43,553 bases of DNA from DUPQ01 sp022706885 (GCA_022706885.1 JAKJBR010000010.1:1-43553); one strand, 5' to 3'; counted from the stretch's first letter, positions 15,847 through 25,217 are shown. Made by a program: numbers and translations. Notes: generated by a model not told the origin, from the letters alone.

Positions 15847-16992
15847 ATGATTAATCGTTCCGGTGAATATGTTTCCAATCTTTCAGGAAAGCTTGAGTAT
15901 AAGTCCTTCAGGCCCGCTAAGCTTCCCCCGATACCGCCCATACAACCCGATGAGGAAATGTTGGCTCTTCTGCTGGAGGCAAATAAGAAGGTTTCGCTCT
16001 TAGACGGCCTTGCTACAAGAATCCCCGATATGGATCTTTTTGTTGCCATGTATGTACGTAAAGAAGCACTTGCCTCATCACAGATAGAGGGTACGCAATG
16101 TACTTTGGAAGATATACTTGACCCTAACCTTGATACAAATACCAATATTGATGTTTCGGAAGTTGTAAACTACATCAAAGCGATGGAATTTGCCGTGGAG
16201 CAACTCAATACGCTTCCGCTCTGTAACAGACTTATCAAAGAAACACATGCCGTTTTGCTTCAGGGAGTACGCGGAGCGGAAAAAACACCCGGTGAATTCC
16301 GTACATCGCAAAATTGGCTTGGCAGCCCGGGGAGTACTCTTAAAAATGCCCGCTACATACCCCCCAATGTGCAAGATATGAATATTGCAATGTCCGACCT
16401 TGAGAAGTACATAAATAGTGAAGACTCACTTGATACACTAATCAGAGCAGCACTGATTCATTATCAGTTCGAAACCATTCACCCGTTTTTAGACGGTAAC
16501 GGCAGAATAGGAAGATTGCTGATCGCTCTGTTTTTAATGCAGACACAAACACTACGTTTCCCCGTGCTATATATGTCCTCTTATCTCAAAGCTAACCGCA
16601 TCGAGTATTACGACCGTTTAAGCGAAGTCCGAAGAAGCGGAAATTACGAACAGTGGGTTACTTTCTTTCTTCGCGCTATAGTTGAAACGGCAGCCGATGC
16701 TATAGAAGCAATTGACGAGTTAACAGAAGTAAAAAATATCAGCATTCAGAAAATTGCCGACATGACCCCGAGTATCAAAGCAAGACTGGAGACCATGCTT
16801 ACTTATCTTGAGAAAAATCCCATAATAGATACTAAGAAAACAGCTGAGACATTAGGCTTTTCCTACAATGCAACGGCAAAATATGTGGATATACTGTGCA
16901 AAAAAGGCATTTTGCAACATTCCAGAAAAGCAGGTAAGACAAAAATATATTCTTACACGGACTATTTGAATATCTTGCGTAAAGGTACTTAA
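15847..16992 (+). CDS. Fic family AMP-transferase with N-terminal inhibitory helix and C-terminal winged helix
   Basis: This 381-residue protein has the complete Fic motif HPFLDGNGRIGR at residues 212-223, including the catalytic H212. Fic proteins usually transfer AMP from ATP to hydroxyl groups of target proteins. The inhibitory motif (S/T)xxxE(G/N) is present upstream as S77-QI-E81-G82, so it is an auto-inhibited class II Fic. Residues of about 310-375 form a winged helix-turn-helix (AETLGFSYNATAKYVDIL as recognition region), giving a likely DNA-binding role. The gene stands alone, after a terminator and under a promoter with four matched half-sites, which suggests autoregulation. No antitoxin gene is adjacent, as expected when the inhibitory helix is built in. 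Confidence 0.9.
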   Translation: MINRSGEYVSNLSGKLEYKSFRPAKLPPIPPIQPDEEMLALLLEANKKVSLLDGLATRIPDMDLFVAMYVRKEALASSQIEGTQCTLEDILDPNLDTNTNIDVSEVVNYIKAMEFAVEQLNTLPLCNRLIKETHAVLLQGVRGAEKTPGEFRTSQNWLGSPGSTLKNARYIPPNVQDMNIAMSDLEKYINSEDSLDTLIRAALIHYQFETIHPFLDGNGRIGRLLIALFLMQTQTLRFPVLYMSSYLKANRIEYYDRLSEVRRSGNYEQWVTFFLRAIVETAADAIEAIDELTEVKNISIQKIADMTPSIKARLETMLTYLEKNPIIDTKKTAETLGFSYNATAKYVDILCKKGILQHSRKAGKTKIYSYTDYLNILRKGT

Positions 16993-17025
16993 CGGTTATA
17001 GATGGATTATTCCTCCATACTAATA

Positions 17026-17046
17026 TATAATTAACAGTGAACTGTT
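17026..17046 (+). promoter_or_regulatory. Candidate -10 box and inverted repeat upstream of cysS
   Basis: A perfect TATAAT at 17026-17031 is followed after one base by the inverted repeat AACAGT-GA-ACTGTT (17033-17046), which would cover the predicted transcription start. The matching -35 position (TGGATT) is poor. The site is 40 to 60 bases upstream of cysS, the first gene of the glycyl radical operon, and could be its operator. The gap is too short for a T-box leader. Confidence 0.4.
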
Positions 17047-17086
17047 TAATGATTTTTAACAATCCTGCATTAGGAAAGGACAGATT

Positions 17087-18469
17087 ATGAAGGTATACAA
17101 TACACTTACAAAAAAGAAAGAGCAACTGGTACCGATTGACGATAAAACGGTACGCATGTATTCCTGCGGACCTACCGTATACAGTTATGCTCATATAGGA
17201 AACATGAAAGCCTTTTTATTCATGGATTTCTTAAAAAGGTCGCTGAATTATTTAGGATATAAAGTTAAGAATGTTATGAATATAACCGATGTGGGGCATC
17301 TTGTTTCCGACGCCGACGAAGGCGAAGACAAGATGATTAAAACGGCAAAAAGCACCAATAAGACGCCATGGGAAATAGCAGCAATGTATACCGATGCTTT
17401 TCTTGCGGACATTAAGAAATTGAATATACAAAGACCCAATGTACTGTGTAAAGCTTCGGAACACATAGAAGAAATGCTGGAAATGGTATACAAACTCTAT
17501 GATGAGGGATATGCATATGAAACAAGCGACGGAATATATTTCGACATAGCAAAATTTCCGCAATACGGCAGATTGTCCAATCTGGATCTGGAAGGACAGC
17601 TTGCGGGAGCAAGAGTTGCCGTCAATGAAGAAAAGAGACATCCTGCGGATTTCGCTTTGTGGAAAAAAGCTCCCAAAGAACACATTATGCAATGGGACAG
17701 CAGATGGGGTATGGGTTATCCCGGATGGCATATAGAATGTTCCGCAATGAGCAGAAAGTACTTGGGTGATCAGTTTGATATACATACCGGAGGAGTGGAT
17801 CATATACCCATACACCATGAAAATGAAATAGCGCAGTCGGACGCTTTTTTGAAAAAGCAGGCGGTTAAGTACTGGATGCACTGCGAGTTTTTACAAGTTG
17901 ACGGAGGTAAGATGTCCAAATCCATGGGAACAGCCTATCTTTTGTCCGACTTGGAAGAAAAAGGGTACGAACCTCTTGCCTTCCGATATATGTGCTTAAA
18001 CGCTCATTACGGAAAAAAACTGAACTTCACATGGGACGGAATAGAGGCGGCTCAGAAAAGTCTCAACCGTTTATCCAATCTCGTTTTAGAGCACAAAGAA
18101 TCGGATACACACATTGACTCAAACGTGATAGAAGAATACAAACAGCAATTCCGTGAAGCATTGCAAGATGACCTCAATTTACCTCTTGCCATGAGTACCG
18201 TATGGAATGCGGCCAGAAACAATGTCAAATCAAAAAGCATATATAATCTGCTGATGGATTTCGATAAGGTGCTTGCTCTGGATCTTGACAAAAAAAGAAC
18301 CGAAGCGGCGGAAGATATACCGGAAGAAGTAACACTACTTGCCAAGCAGCGTCTGGAAGCCAGAAAAAACAAAGACTGGAAGAAATCCGACCAGTTGCGT
18401 GACCGGATAAGGCAGTTGGGTTATTCCATAAACGATACACCGGCAGGTCAGGTGATAAAGAAGGGATAA
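17087..18469 (+). CDS. cysS: Cysteinyl-tRNA synthetase
   Basis: This 460-residue class I synthetase charges tRNA-Cys. It has the HIGH-type motif HIGN at residues 36-39, the KMSKS loop at 275-279, and zinc ligands including C27, C218 and the H242/H243-E246 region, all as in standard CysRS. The length is normal, with the C-terminal anticodon-binding helices and the terminal domain DRIRQLGYSINDTPAGQ. The ribosome site is AGGAAAGGA. It ends one base before the next ATG, so it is firmly in the same operon as a glycyl radical activase and enzyme. There is no T-box leader, so control by uncharged tRNA is unlikely here. A second cysS elsewhere cannot be ruled out. Confidence 0.95.
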   Translation: MKVYNTLTKKKEQLVPIDDKTVRMYSCGPTVYSYAHIGNMKAFLFMDFLKRSLNYLGYKVKNVMNITDVGHLVSDADEGEDKMIKTAKSTNKTPWEIAAMYTDAFLADIKKLNIQRPNVLCKASEHIEEMLEMVYKLYDEGYAYETSDGIYFDIAKFPQYGRLSNLDLEGQLAGARVAVNEEKRHPADFALWKKAPKEHIMQWDSRWGMGYPGWHIECSAMSRKYLGDQFDIHTGGVDHIPIHHENEIAQSDAFLKKQAVKYWMHCEFLQVDGGKMSKSMGTAYLLSDLEEKGYEPLAFRYMCLNAHYGKKLNFTWDGIEAAQKSLNRLSNLVLEHKESDTHIDSNVIEEYKQQFREALQDDLNLPLAMSTVWNAARNNVKSKSIYNLLMDFDKVLALDLDKKRTEAAEDIPEEVTLLAKQRLEARKNKDWKKSDQLRDRIRQLGYSINDTPAGQVIKKG

Positions 18470-18470
18470 A

Positions 18471-19331
18471 ATGCTTATTAAAGTATTTCAGAAAGGCTTT
18501 AATTTCTCACAGGACGGACCGGGTAACAGACTTGTTTATCATCTGCAAGGTTGCAACATGAATTGCCCGTGGTGTTCCAATCCCGAAGGTATAGAAAAAG
18601 ACGGCAGTATAATGGTAACCGAAGGTGTTGACGATGCCGTATGTCCTAACGGTGCAATATCTTCCGGTATGCTGGACAGCAAACTTTGCAGGGGCTGTCC
18701 TAAAATGTGTCTTCAGACACTCCACATGGGTATTAAATTATCCTGTGATACATACCACACCGATGAAATAGTTTCAGAAGCCGTAAGAAGCAAATCCATG
18801 TTCTTTTCCGGAGGCGGCGTTACCTTTACCGGAGGAGAACCGACATTAAATCTGCCTGCTTTGACCGACATGCTGAAAAAGTTGAAACAGGAAGATATTA
18901 ATACCGCTATAGAGACCAACGGTTCCCATCCCGATCTTGCATCGGCAACGGAATATATCGACCATCTCATTATCGACTTTAAACACTATGATGATGACAG
19001 GCACAGAAAAACCGTGGGTATCTCCAATGCAATAATTAAAAAAAACCTGAAAAGATTATCGCTTATAAGAAAAATCAACATACGAATACCGCTCATAAAG
19101 GGTTTTAATGCGGAAGAGGAAAATGCCGTGGGGTTTGTAAATACCTTATCGGAATGTAACAAGCAGAACATAACCGTTGAATTTTTGTCATTTCATGAAT
19201 TCGGCAAATCCAAATGGCAACAATGCGGTATGGAGTATAAAATGAAAGGCGATGAATATATTTCCGATGACACTTTGGAAATGTTTACCCGTATATTTAA
19301 AGATAACGGATTTGATATAATAAGGACATAG
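18471..19331 (+). CDS. Glycyl radical enzyme activase (radical SAM), divergent
   Basis: This 286-residue radical SAM enzyme has the CxxxCxxC motif (C28, C32, C35; CNMNCPWC) and GGEP at 121-124. Activases of this class use a [4Fe-4S] cluster and S-adenosylmethionine to take a hydrogen from the partner's glycine. Most activases of eliminase-type glycyl radical enzymes carry an insert with eight cysteines for two extra clusters. Here only C58, C73, C76 and C80 remain in that region (C92 is nearby), enough for one cluster. It starts one base after cysS and is followed 15 bases later by its presumed partner, so partner assignment is strong. Confidence 0.9.
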   Translation: MLIKVFQKGFNFSQDGPGNRLVYHLQGCNMNCPWCSNPEGIEKDGSIMVTEGVDDAVCPNGAISSGMLDSKLCRGCPKMCLQTLHMGIKLSCDTYHTDEIVSEAVRSKSMFFSGGGVTFTGGEPTLNLPALTDMLKKLKQEDINTAIETNGSHPDLASATEYIDHLIIDFKHYDDDRHRKTVGISNAIIKKNLKRLSLIRKINIRIPLIKGFNAEEENAVGFVNTLSECNKQNITVEFLSFHEFGKSKWQQCGMEYKMKGDEYISDDTLEMFTRIFKDNGFDIIRT

Positions 19332-19346
19332 CTTTCGGAGGTAGAC

Positions 19347-21710
19347 ATGAACGTATATGAAGTTTACACACAAAAAGCAATAGATGACAAGGCCTCCCTG
19401 CTTTTCAAAGAAGAGCGCAGTTTAAAAAGACTGGACGGTTGGTTTCTTGCTCGTGAGATTGTTTGCGATACGCATGAAGAATTGAAAGATTTACCCAAGG
19501 AACTTCGGGCAGCTTATGAAATTAAAAACATTATCACAAACATACCGCTGGGCATAAGCGAAAACAATATCTTTGCAGGAACGCAAAGAGATGCATTTGC
19601 CAGGTCCTATGCCCTCATAAATCCCTCATTCCGGGTGGAAACATTCTCCGGCTACTGCGACCCCACAGCGATATATGATGATATTGAACCTAACGAAGAA
19701 TTTACAAGAGAACGCATTGCCAAAGTTAAGGAATTTACCAAGAATACGGAATTTGTAAAGAAACTTACAAAAGTCTATGATGACTACGAACAATACACAA
19801 AGGAAGTAATATTCTTTGTGGAACAGGTTACGGGACATGTGATACCGGATTTCCGTCCGGCTTTAAAATACGGTGTAAAAGCCATAATAGAAAATACGGA
19901 ACAACGCATAAAAAACGAAGAAAACGAGCAGAAACGAAACAACCTTGCTGCAATGAAGATTGCTCTTGAGTGTGTTGTGCAGCTTGCAAACAGATATGCC
20001 GATATTGCGGCATCGCAATACAAAGAAGCTTGTGCCGAAAGAAAAAAGCAGCTTGCGCTTTTGGAATCCACACTGAGAAAAGTTCCTGCCCTGCCGTCGG
20101 AAAATCTATATGAGGCAATACAGGCATACCTGTTATTATGGCAGGTAATGTGCCTTGAGCAGGCTCCCAATCCGTTTGCCTTTTCCGTAGGAAATGCGGA
20201 CAGGATATTCGAGCCTTACAGGAAAAATCTTACCAGAGAGCAGGCGGCAAGTTTATTCAGGCATTTCCTTGTATTCTATAACGTGGGAGACCGATCCTGG
20301 GCCATATCGCAGAATGTACTCTTAGGAGGCAAATCCAATTCCGGTGTCGACCTTACCAATGTCTGCACATATGCATTACTGGACGCATACTATGCCATGA
20401 ACTTCCCGCAACCCATATTATCGGTCAAACTGCATAAGAACACCCCTCAAAAACTGTATGAAGAGATGGGAAGATTTTTCTTTACGCCCGGGTGTCTTAC
20501 TCCTTCTTTCTTCAATGACGACTCGGTTTTCCAAGTGCTAAAAAAAGCGGGTATTGAAGAAGCCGACCTGGAGGATTATTCGGTAGCAGGCTGTCAGGAG
20601 CCGTTAATTATGGGTAAAGACAACGGCAATACCACCAACAGCTGGCTGAACCTCGGTAAGATACTGGAAATGACAATAAACAACGGACGCTCCCTTATAT
20701 CCGGCGAGCAGCTGGGAAGAAAAAGAAATGTTGATAATCTTAACATACTGGGGAATATAAAAGAGTACTTTTACGACGATGCGAAGTATTATATAAAACA
20801 TATGGCGGATGCGGCAAACGGCGCTTCGGTTGCTCTGTCGGAACTGCCGGTACCTTTCTTATCAAGCTTTATGGGCGGATTGGAAACCGGCTATGACATG
20901 AGAGATGTTAAAAACCAGGGAACCAGGTACAATGCAAGCGGATGCCTTATTCACGGTTTATCGGTTGTCGCCGATTCCATAATAGCGATAGAAGAATACT
21001 TAAAAGTATATCCCGATAATCCCGACCGCCTTATAAACGCTCTTAGGAATAATTTTGAAGGCGATTCCGATATAAAGGCTTTTCTGAAAAATGCTCCCAA
21101 GTACGGAAATAATATTCCCGCTCCCGATGCGCTTGCCAAAGAGATATCGGAAAAGATTTCAGATTATGTGAAATCAACAAGGAACTATTTAGGTAACGGC
21201 TTCCGCGCCGACTGGTCCACTCCCACCACTCACCTTTTGTACGGATACTGGGTAGGCGCAACACCGGACGGAAGGGCAGCCAGGCAGATGCTGAATTACG
21301 GAATAGATCCCTTACACGGTGATGCGACAATGGGTCTGGGTTTCAGAATACTGTCTTGCATGAATCTTCCGTTTGCCGAGATGGACGGCGGTTATGCATC
21401 GCATTTCGGTATCGACCCCAAATACTTCACCGCCCCGTCATACGAGGAAAAAGGCATACAATTTAAAGAACGGGTCATTGAACCTCTGTTTTTCAATAAA
21501 AGCATTAATACGGTATGCCCCTACTATCTCTATGTAAATGTCACAACGGCGGACACTTTAAGAAAGGTACTTGCCGAACCGGAAAAGTACGCTCCGAGCG
21601 GAGTTTACATTATGAGGATTCACGGCACGTTTGTAAACTTTTTAGACCTTTCCCCCGCTATTCAGAAAGACATTATTACCCGGTTGGATCCTAAGTCCAC
21701 ATCGTTATAG
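19347..21710 (+). CDS. Divergent glycyl radical enzyme (PFL-like fold), substrate unknown
   Basis: This 787-residue protein has a PFL-like N-terminal domain and a C-terminal glycine-radical domain. The active-site loop reads AGCQEP, giving the thiyl cysteine C416 and base E418. This Cys-x-Glu arrangement is found in eliminases such as glycerol or diol dehydratase and choline lyase, and not the Cys-Cys of pyruvate formate-lyase. The glycine loop reads MRIHGTFVNFLDLSP, so G760 and R757 are kept, but the usual serine/alanine-Gly-Tyr context is replaced by His-Gly-Thr. It is likely a radical dehydratase or C-C/C-O lyase. Neighbours (activase, sugar-like kinase, isomerase, permease) point to a sugar or polyol substrate. 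No microcompartment shell genes are nearby. Confidence 0.85.
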   Translation: MNVYEVYTQKAIDDKASLLFKEERSLKRLDGWFLAREIVCDTHEELKDLPKELRAAYEIKNIITNIPLGISENNIFAGTQRDAFARSYALINPSFRVETFSGYCDPTAIYDDIEPNEEFTRERIAKVKEFTKNTEFVKKLTKVYDDYEQYTKEVIFFVEQVTGHVIPDFRPALKYGVKAIIENTEQRIKNEENEQKRNNLAAMKIALECVVQLANRYADIAASQYKEACAERKKQLALLESTLRKVPALPSENLYEAIQAYLLLWQVMCLEQAPNPFAFSVGNADRIFEPYRKNLTREQAASLFRHFLVFYNVGDRSWAISQNVLLGGKSNSGVDLTNVCTYALLDAYYAMNFPQPILSVKLHKNTPQKLYEEMGRFFFTPGCLTPSFFNDDSVFQVLKKAGIEEADLEDYSVAGCQEPLIMGKDNGNTTNSWLNLGKILEMTINNGRSLISGEQLGRKRNVDNLNILGNIKEYFYDDAKYYIKHMADAANGASVALSELPVPFLSSFMGGLETGYDMRDVKNQGTRYNASGCLIHGLSVVADSIIAIEEYLKVYPDNPDRLINALRNNFEGDSDIKAFLKNAPKYGNNIPAPDALAKEISEKISDYVKSTRNYLGNGFRADWSTPTTHLLYGYWVGATPDGRAARQMLNYGIDPLHGDATMGLGFRILSCMNLPFAEMDGGYASHFGIDPKYFTAPSYEEKGIQFKERVIEPLFFNKSINTVCPYYLYVNVTTADTLRKVLAEPEKYAPSGVYIMRIHGTFVNFLDLSPAIQKDIITRLDPKSTSL

Positions 21711-21719
21711 GAGAGAGTT

Positions 21720-23099
21720 ATGCTGGCATTAGGCTTGGATATAGGAACAAGTAAAATCTGTGTATCCGTCATTGACGGTAAAACAGGCAACTGTCGGGAA
21801 ACCTTTGAAACCGTTAACGATACTTTTATAACGGTTGATGAAAAGCAAACCGAGATGCAGGATGCCGAAACAATATTAACCAAAGCATATACACTTATTG
21901 AAACGGCACTTTCAAAATATCCCGATATACAATGCATAGGAGTAACCGGACAGATGCACGGAATAGTCTATATAAATGAAGATTTTTCCTTAGCCGGTCC
22001 TCTTTTCACATGGCAGTACAAGTCGGGTGATCTGCAATATCAGGACAGCGGTTTATCCTATGCGGACTATCTTTCCGAACTGACAGGTTATAAAATGGCC
22101 ACCGGATTCGGTCTTACCACCGTGTTTTATCATCTGCACGAAAAAATATACTGTAATGCATGCTATATATCCACAATTCACGGCTATATCGCATGCTGCT
22201 TAGCAGGCTGTAAAAAGCCTGTTCTACACTCAACCGATGCTCAGTCTTTGGGTCTTTACAATTTGAAGAATAATGCATTTGACAAAAAGGCCCTGAAAGC
22301 GGCGGGTATTGACTTGAGTATTTTGCCCGATGTTGTCAATTCACCTGTTATTTTAGGTAAATACAAAAACAACATTCCGGTCTGTGTTGCAATAGGAGAC
22401 AATCAGGCGGGATTTATAGGGTCGGGCTGCGACAATGACATACTCATAAACATCGGAACGGGAAGCCAGATATCCTTGAAGACGGATAAAACCGTATTAC
22501 AGTGCCCTGATATTGAAATACGTCCGCTTTCTGAAGATAAACATATATTTACAGGAGCATCGCTGTGCGGAGGAAGAGCTTTTGCCATACTCAAGAGTTT
22601 CTATGAGGATGTAATTAAAATGGGAGGAGCCGTTCCGCCCGATAACCTCTATGATATTATGATTAATAACGCAAAAAAATCAGACATTAAAAACCGTTCC
22701 GTTAACGGTCCGAGTTTTTCTACTCTGTTTTGCGGTACAAGAAACAACCCCTCTGCCAAAGCAGGCATTACCGATCTTACTGCCGACAATTTCACCGCGG
22801 GGGATATCACTTATGCAGCATTAAAAGGCATAGCCGATGAACTGTATGCAATGTATGAATCCATCGAAAAATACGATACCCTTAAAAGAAACAGACTTAT
22901 AGGTTCGGGTAACGGCATACGCAAAAACCCGTTATTAAGAAGAATATTGGAAGAAACTTTTTCACTGCCTCTGTCGGTTACTGAAAACATCGAGGAAGCC
23001 GCATTCGGTGCCGCTTTATATGCCCTTATTGCAACAGGATATTTTGCATCTTTGGAGCAGGCTCAGAGCATAGTGAAATTTGAGGATATATATGAATAA
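21720..23099 (+). CDS. FGGY carbohydrate kinase, sedoheptulokinase-like
   Basis: This 459-residue FGGY kinase has the N-terminal phosphate loop LDIGTSKI (residues 6-13), the GVTGQMHG sugar-side motif at 74-81, the probable catalytic D227 in AIGDNQAG, and the adenosine-side segment IGTGSQIS. The C-terminal domain contains a GTRNNPSAKAGIT stretch and GSGNGIRKNP that look more like sedoheptulokinase (SHPK) than xylulokinase or glycerol kinase. It would phosphorylate a ketose or polyol with ATP. It lies 9 bases after the glycyl radical enzyme, so it probably primes the substrate or handles a product of that enzyme. The substrate assignment is only by resemblance. Confidence 0.82.
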   Translation: MLALGLDIGTSKICVSVIDGKTGNCRETFETVNDTFITVDEKQTEMQDAETILTKAYTLIETALSKYPDIQCIGVTGQMHGIVYINEDFSLAGPLFTWQYKSGDLQYQDSGLSYADYLSELTGYKMATGFGLTTVFYHLHEKIYCNACYISTIHGYIACCLAGCKKPVLHSTDAQSLGLYNLKNNAFDKKALKAAGIDLSILPDVVNSPVILGKYKNNIPVCVAIGDNQAGFIGSGCDNDILINIGTGSQISLKTDKTVLQCPDIEIRPLSEDKHIFTGASLCGGRAFAILKSFYEDVIKMGGAVPPDNLYDIMINNAKKSDIKNRSVNGPSFSTLFCGTRNNPSAKAGITDLTADNFTAGDITYAALKGIADELYAMYESIEKYDTLKRNRLIGSGNGIRKNPLLRRILEETFSLPLSVTENIEEAAFGAALYALIATGYFASLEQAQSIVKFEDIYE

Positions 23100-24159
23100 T
23101 AAAATGAAAGAATCAGCAAAACGCCCCATATTCTTTGAGCGAAACAGAGTCTTCCGGGTATACAAAGGAGGCGCTCTTTTTAATAATCTTTTCGGTGATG
23201 TTGCAAAAGACGGGAATTATCCCGAAGAATGGGTTGCTTCTTCGGTAAAAGCATTAAACAGGATAAGTAAAGGCCCCAAAGAAGGCATATCCAAAGTATT
23301 GAATACCGATATTTACCTTGATGACCTTATCAAAGAGTGCAAAGAAGAAATATTGGGACCGTATGATGACATGGGAATACTGGTAAAAGTACTGGACAGT
23401 GCAGTACGCCTTCCCGTTCAGGTACATCCCGACAAACCTTTTTCTGAAAAGCATTTCAACAGTGAATACGGTAAAGCGGAAGCATGGATAATACTGGATA
23501 CCCGACCGGGTTCCTGTATCTATTTCGGATTCAAAGAAGGGGTAACAAAGAAAGACCTTATTGCCGCCGTGGAAAAAAGTGCCGAAGATAAGCATGTAAT
23601 GGAGCAACTTATTGTAAAGCATAATGTTAAAAAGGGAGAGGTTTACTTCATACCCGCAAGAGCGGTACATGCCATAGGTTACGGATGCCTGATACTGGAG
23701 ATTCAGGAACCTACCGACTTTACCATACAGCCTGAAGCCTGGTGTGACGATTACAGACTGAACGATTACGAAATGTATATGGGATTGGATAAAGAGATTG
23801 CCTTAAGCTGTTTTGATATGTCCATTTGCGGAAAAGACGCAATAGAATTATCCAAGGTGCGACCGGAAGTGCTCTCAAAGAAGAACAATGTAACCGTCCG
23901 CTCACTTATTGATAATCGTAAGACAGACTGTTTTACAGTCAACAGCATAAGCATTGATTCGGGCAGTACAATGCTTGAACAAGGCCCCGCCATATACTTT
24001 GTTACCGAAGGCAACGGATCGGTATCATACGGAAAAAATACCCAACCTGTTAAAAAAGGAGACTATTTCCTGCTCCCCTATTGTATAAAAGGACAATGCA
24101 CATTATCTTCAGATGAGAATATAACCGTAATTGAATGCTTTAAAGGGGGTATGAGTTGA
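23092..24159 (+). CDS. Class I mannose-6-phosphate isomerase-like protein
   Basis: This 355-residue cupin-type isomerase has the zinc ligands of class I phosphomannose isomerases: Q110 and H112 (VQVHPD), E130 (KAEAW) and H193 (ARAVHAIG), followed by the EIQEPTDFT strand. Such enzymes interconvert mannose-6-phosphate and fructose-6-phosphate; related members act on other aldose/ketose phosphates. The ATG at 23092 overlaps the end of the kinase gene and has a GAGG site; a TTG 12 bases earlier is less likely. Being translationally coupled to a FGGY kinase and placed after a glycyl radical enzyme, it may act on an unusual sugar phosphate rather than on mannose-6-phosphate. Confidence 0.82.
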   Translation: MNNKMKESAKRPIFFERNRVFRVYKGGALFNNLFGDVAKDGNYPEEWVASSVKALNRISKGPKEGISKVLNTDIYLDDLIKECKEEILGPYDDMGILVKVLDSAVRLPVQVHPDKPFSEKHFNSEYGKAEAWIILDTRPGSCIYFGFKEGVTKKDLIAAVEKSAEDKHVMEQLIVKHNVKKGEVYFIPARAVHAIGYGCLILEIQEPTDFTIQPEAWCDDYRLNDYEMYMGLDKEIALSCFDMSICGKDAIELSKVRPEVLSKKNNVTVRSLIDNRKTDCFTVNSISIDSGSTMLEQGPAIYFVTEGNGSVSYGKNTQPVKKGDYFLLPYCIKGQCTLSSDENITVIECFKGGMS

Positions 24160-25217
24160 TTGTTATGAAAGATTTCCCGCTGTTTATACAAAGTCCGGTC
24201 AGTTACGGGGGGCATGTCCAGGGTATTGCGGTGGACAGAAAAAACGGACATATATACTTTTCTTTCACTACCGAACTTTTAAAGTGCGATCTTGCAGGCA
24301 ATCTGTTAGGTTCGGTAAAAGGATGGGTTGGTCACCTGGGATGTATTGATTTTGATGATGAGACGGGATATGTATTCGGCTCATTGGAGATTAAGAATGA
24401 TTCCATAGGTTGCTCCATAAAGAAGCTGCTGAACACCGATGCCGATATTCCCGACTCTTTCTACATAGCCGTGTTTGACGGCGGTAAAATCACTTCCGAA
24501 GATATCGATGCCAATAAAACCTACATTATGAGGACTTCCTTTGTAAAAGAATGTACCGAGGATTATATAAACAAAAGATACGGATGTTCGGGAATCGACG
24601 GCACTTGTGTAGCTCCGGACATTGAAAACAATGACGGTATATGCGACTGCCTGTATACGGCTTACGGCATATACAGGAATAATGAAAAAGACCTGAATGA
24701 TTATCAGATAATATTAAAATATCCTTTAAGAGATATCATTAAAAACAGCGCTTTCTTCAAGGATAACCCTTTTCATATAACAGGATGCGAGTCGTTTACA
24801 GATAAATATTTCGTTTATACCGGCAATACGAATTTCGGGGTGCAGAATCTGGAATATGACGGAAAAACCGGCGACTGGTTTATGGCGGTATACAGAGGAA
24901 TAAAGGAGTATTTCCCCAACTACCCCTGCTTTGCAATAGACGGCTCCAAAAAACCGTTTCTGTCAGATGTACCAAATGACCCTTTCCGACAAAAGCATAA
25001 AATACTTCATCTGAAAGATATACACAATACCGGCTGTGCTACTCCCGGCTTTGATTTTTTATCGGGACAGTTTGGATTGTATTCTTTTGATAACGGTTAT
25101 TTCTATATAGCAAAATCCTTGACGACCGAGGATAACGGCTGGTTTGCACAGGTGCAATTATATTCACTTTCTTATTCCGAAAAGCAAGTATTTGTGGAGG
25201 TACAAAATGAAGGATAA
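24156..25217 (+). CDS. Unrecognised protein, probable beta-propeller
   Basis: I do not recognise this 353-residue protein. It has no signal peptide or membrane segment. Repeated short strands with the pattern G-x-x-x-D-x-x-x-G-x-x-Y/V-x-G/S (for example GIAVDRKNGHIYFS and CIDFDDETGYVFGS) suggest a beta-propeller like NHL, SMP-30 or lactonase proteins. Two histidines (H20 and the GHLG histidine near residue 60) and a late NTGCATPGFDF segment could line a metal or sugar site. It may be a lactonase, epimerase or sugar-binding protein of the pathway. The start is TTG at 24156, overlapping the isomerase stop and well spaced from GGGGGT; ATG at 24165 is an alternative. Confidence 0.55.
   Translation: MIVMKDFPLFIQSPVSYGGHVQGIAVDRKNGHIYFSFTTELLKCDLAGNLLGSVKGWVGHLGCIDFDDETGYVFGSLEIKNDSIGCSIKKLLNTDADIPDSFYIAVFDGGKITSEDIDANKTYIMRTSFVKECTEDYINKRYGCSGIDGTCVAPDIENNDGICDCLYTAYGIYRNNEKDLNDYQIILKYPLRDIIKNSAFFKDNPFHITGCESFTDKYFVYTGNTNFGVQNLEYDGKTGDWFMAVYRGIKEYFPNYPCFAIDGSKKPFLSDVPNDPFRQKHKILHLKDIHNTGCATPGFDFLSGQFGLYSFDNGYFYIAKSLTTEDNGWFAQVQLYSLSYSEKQVFVEVQNEG

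Noticed and set aside
16993..17086. A T-box leader for cysS.
   Set aside because: The gap is only 94 bases and has no specifier stem, T-box motif or terminator; too short for a T-box.
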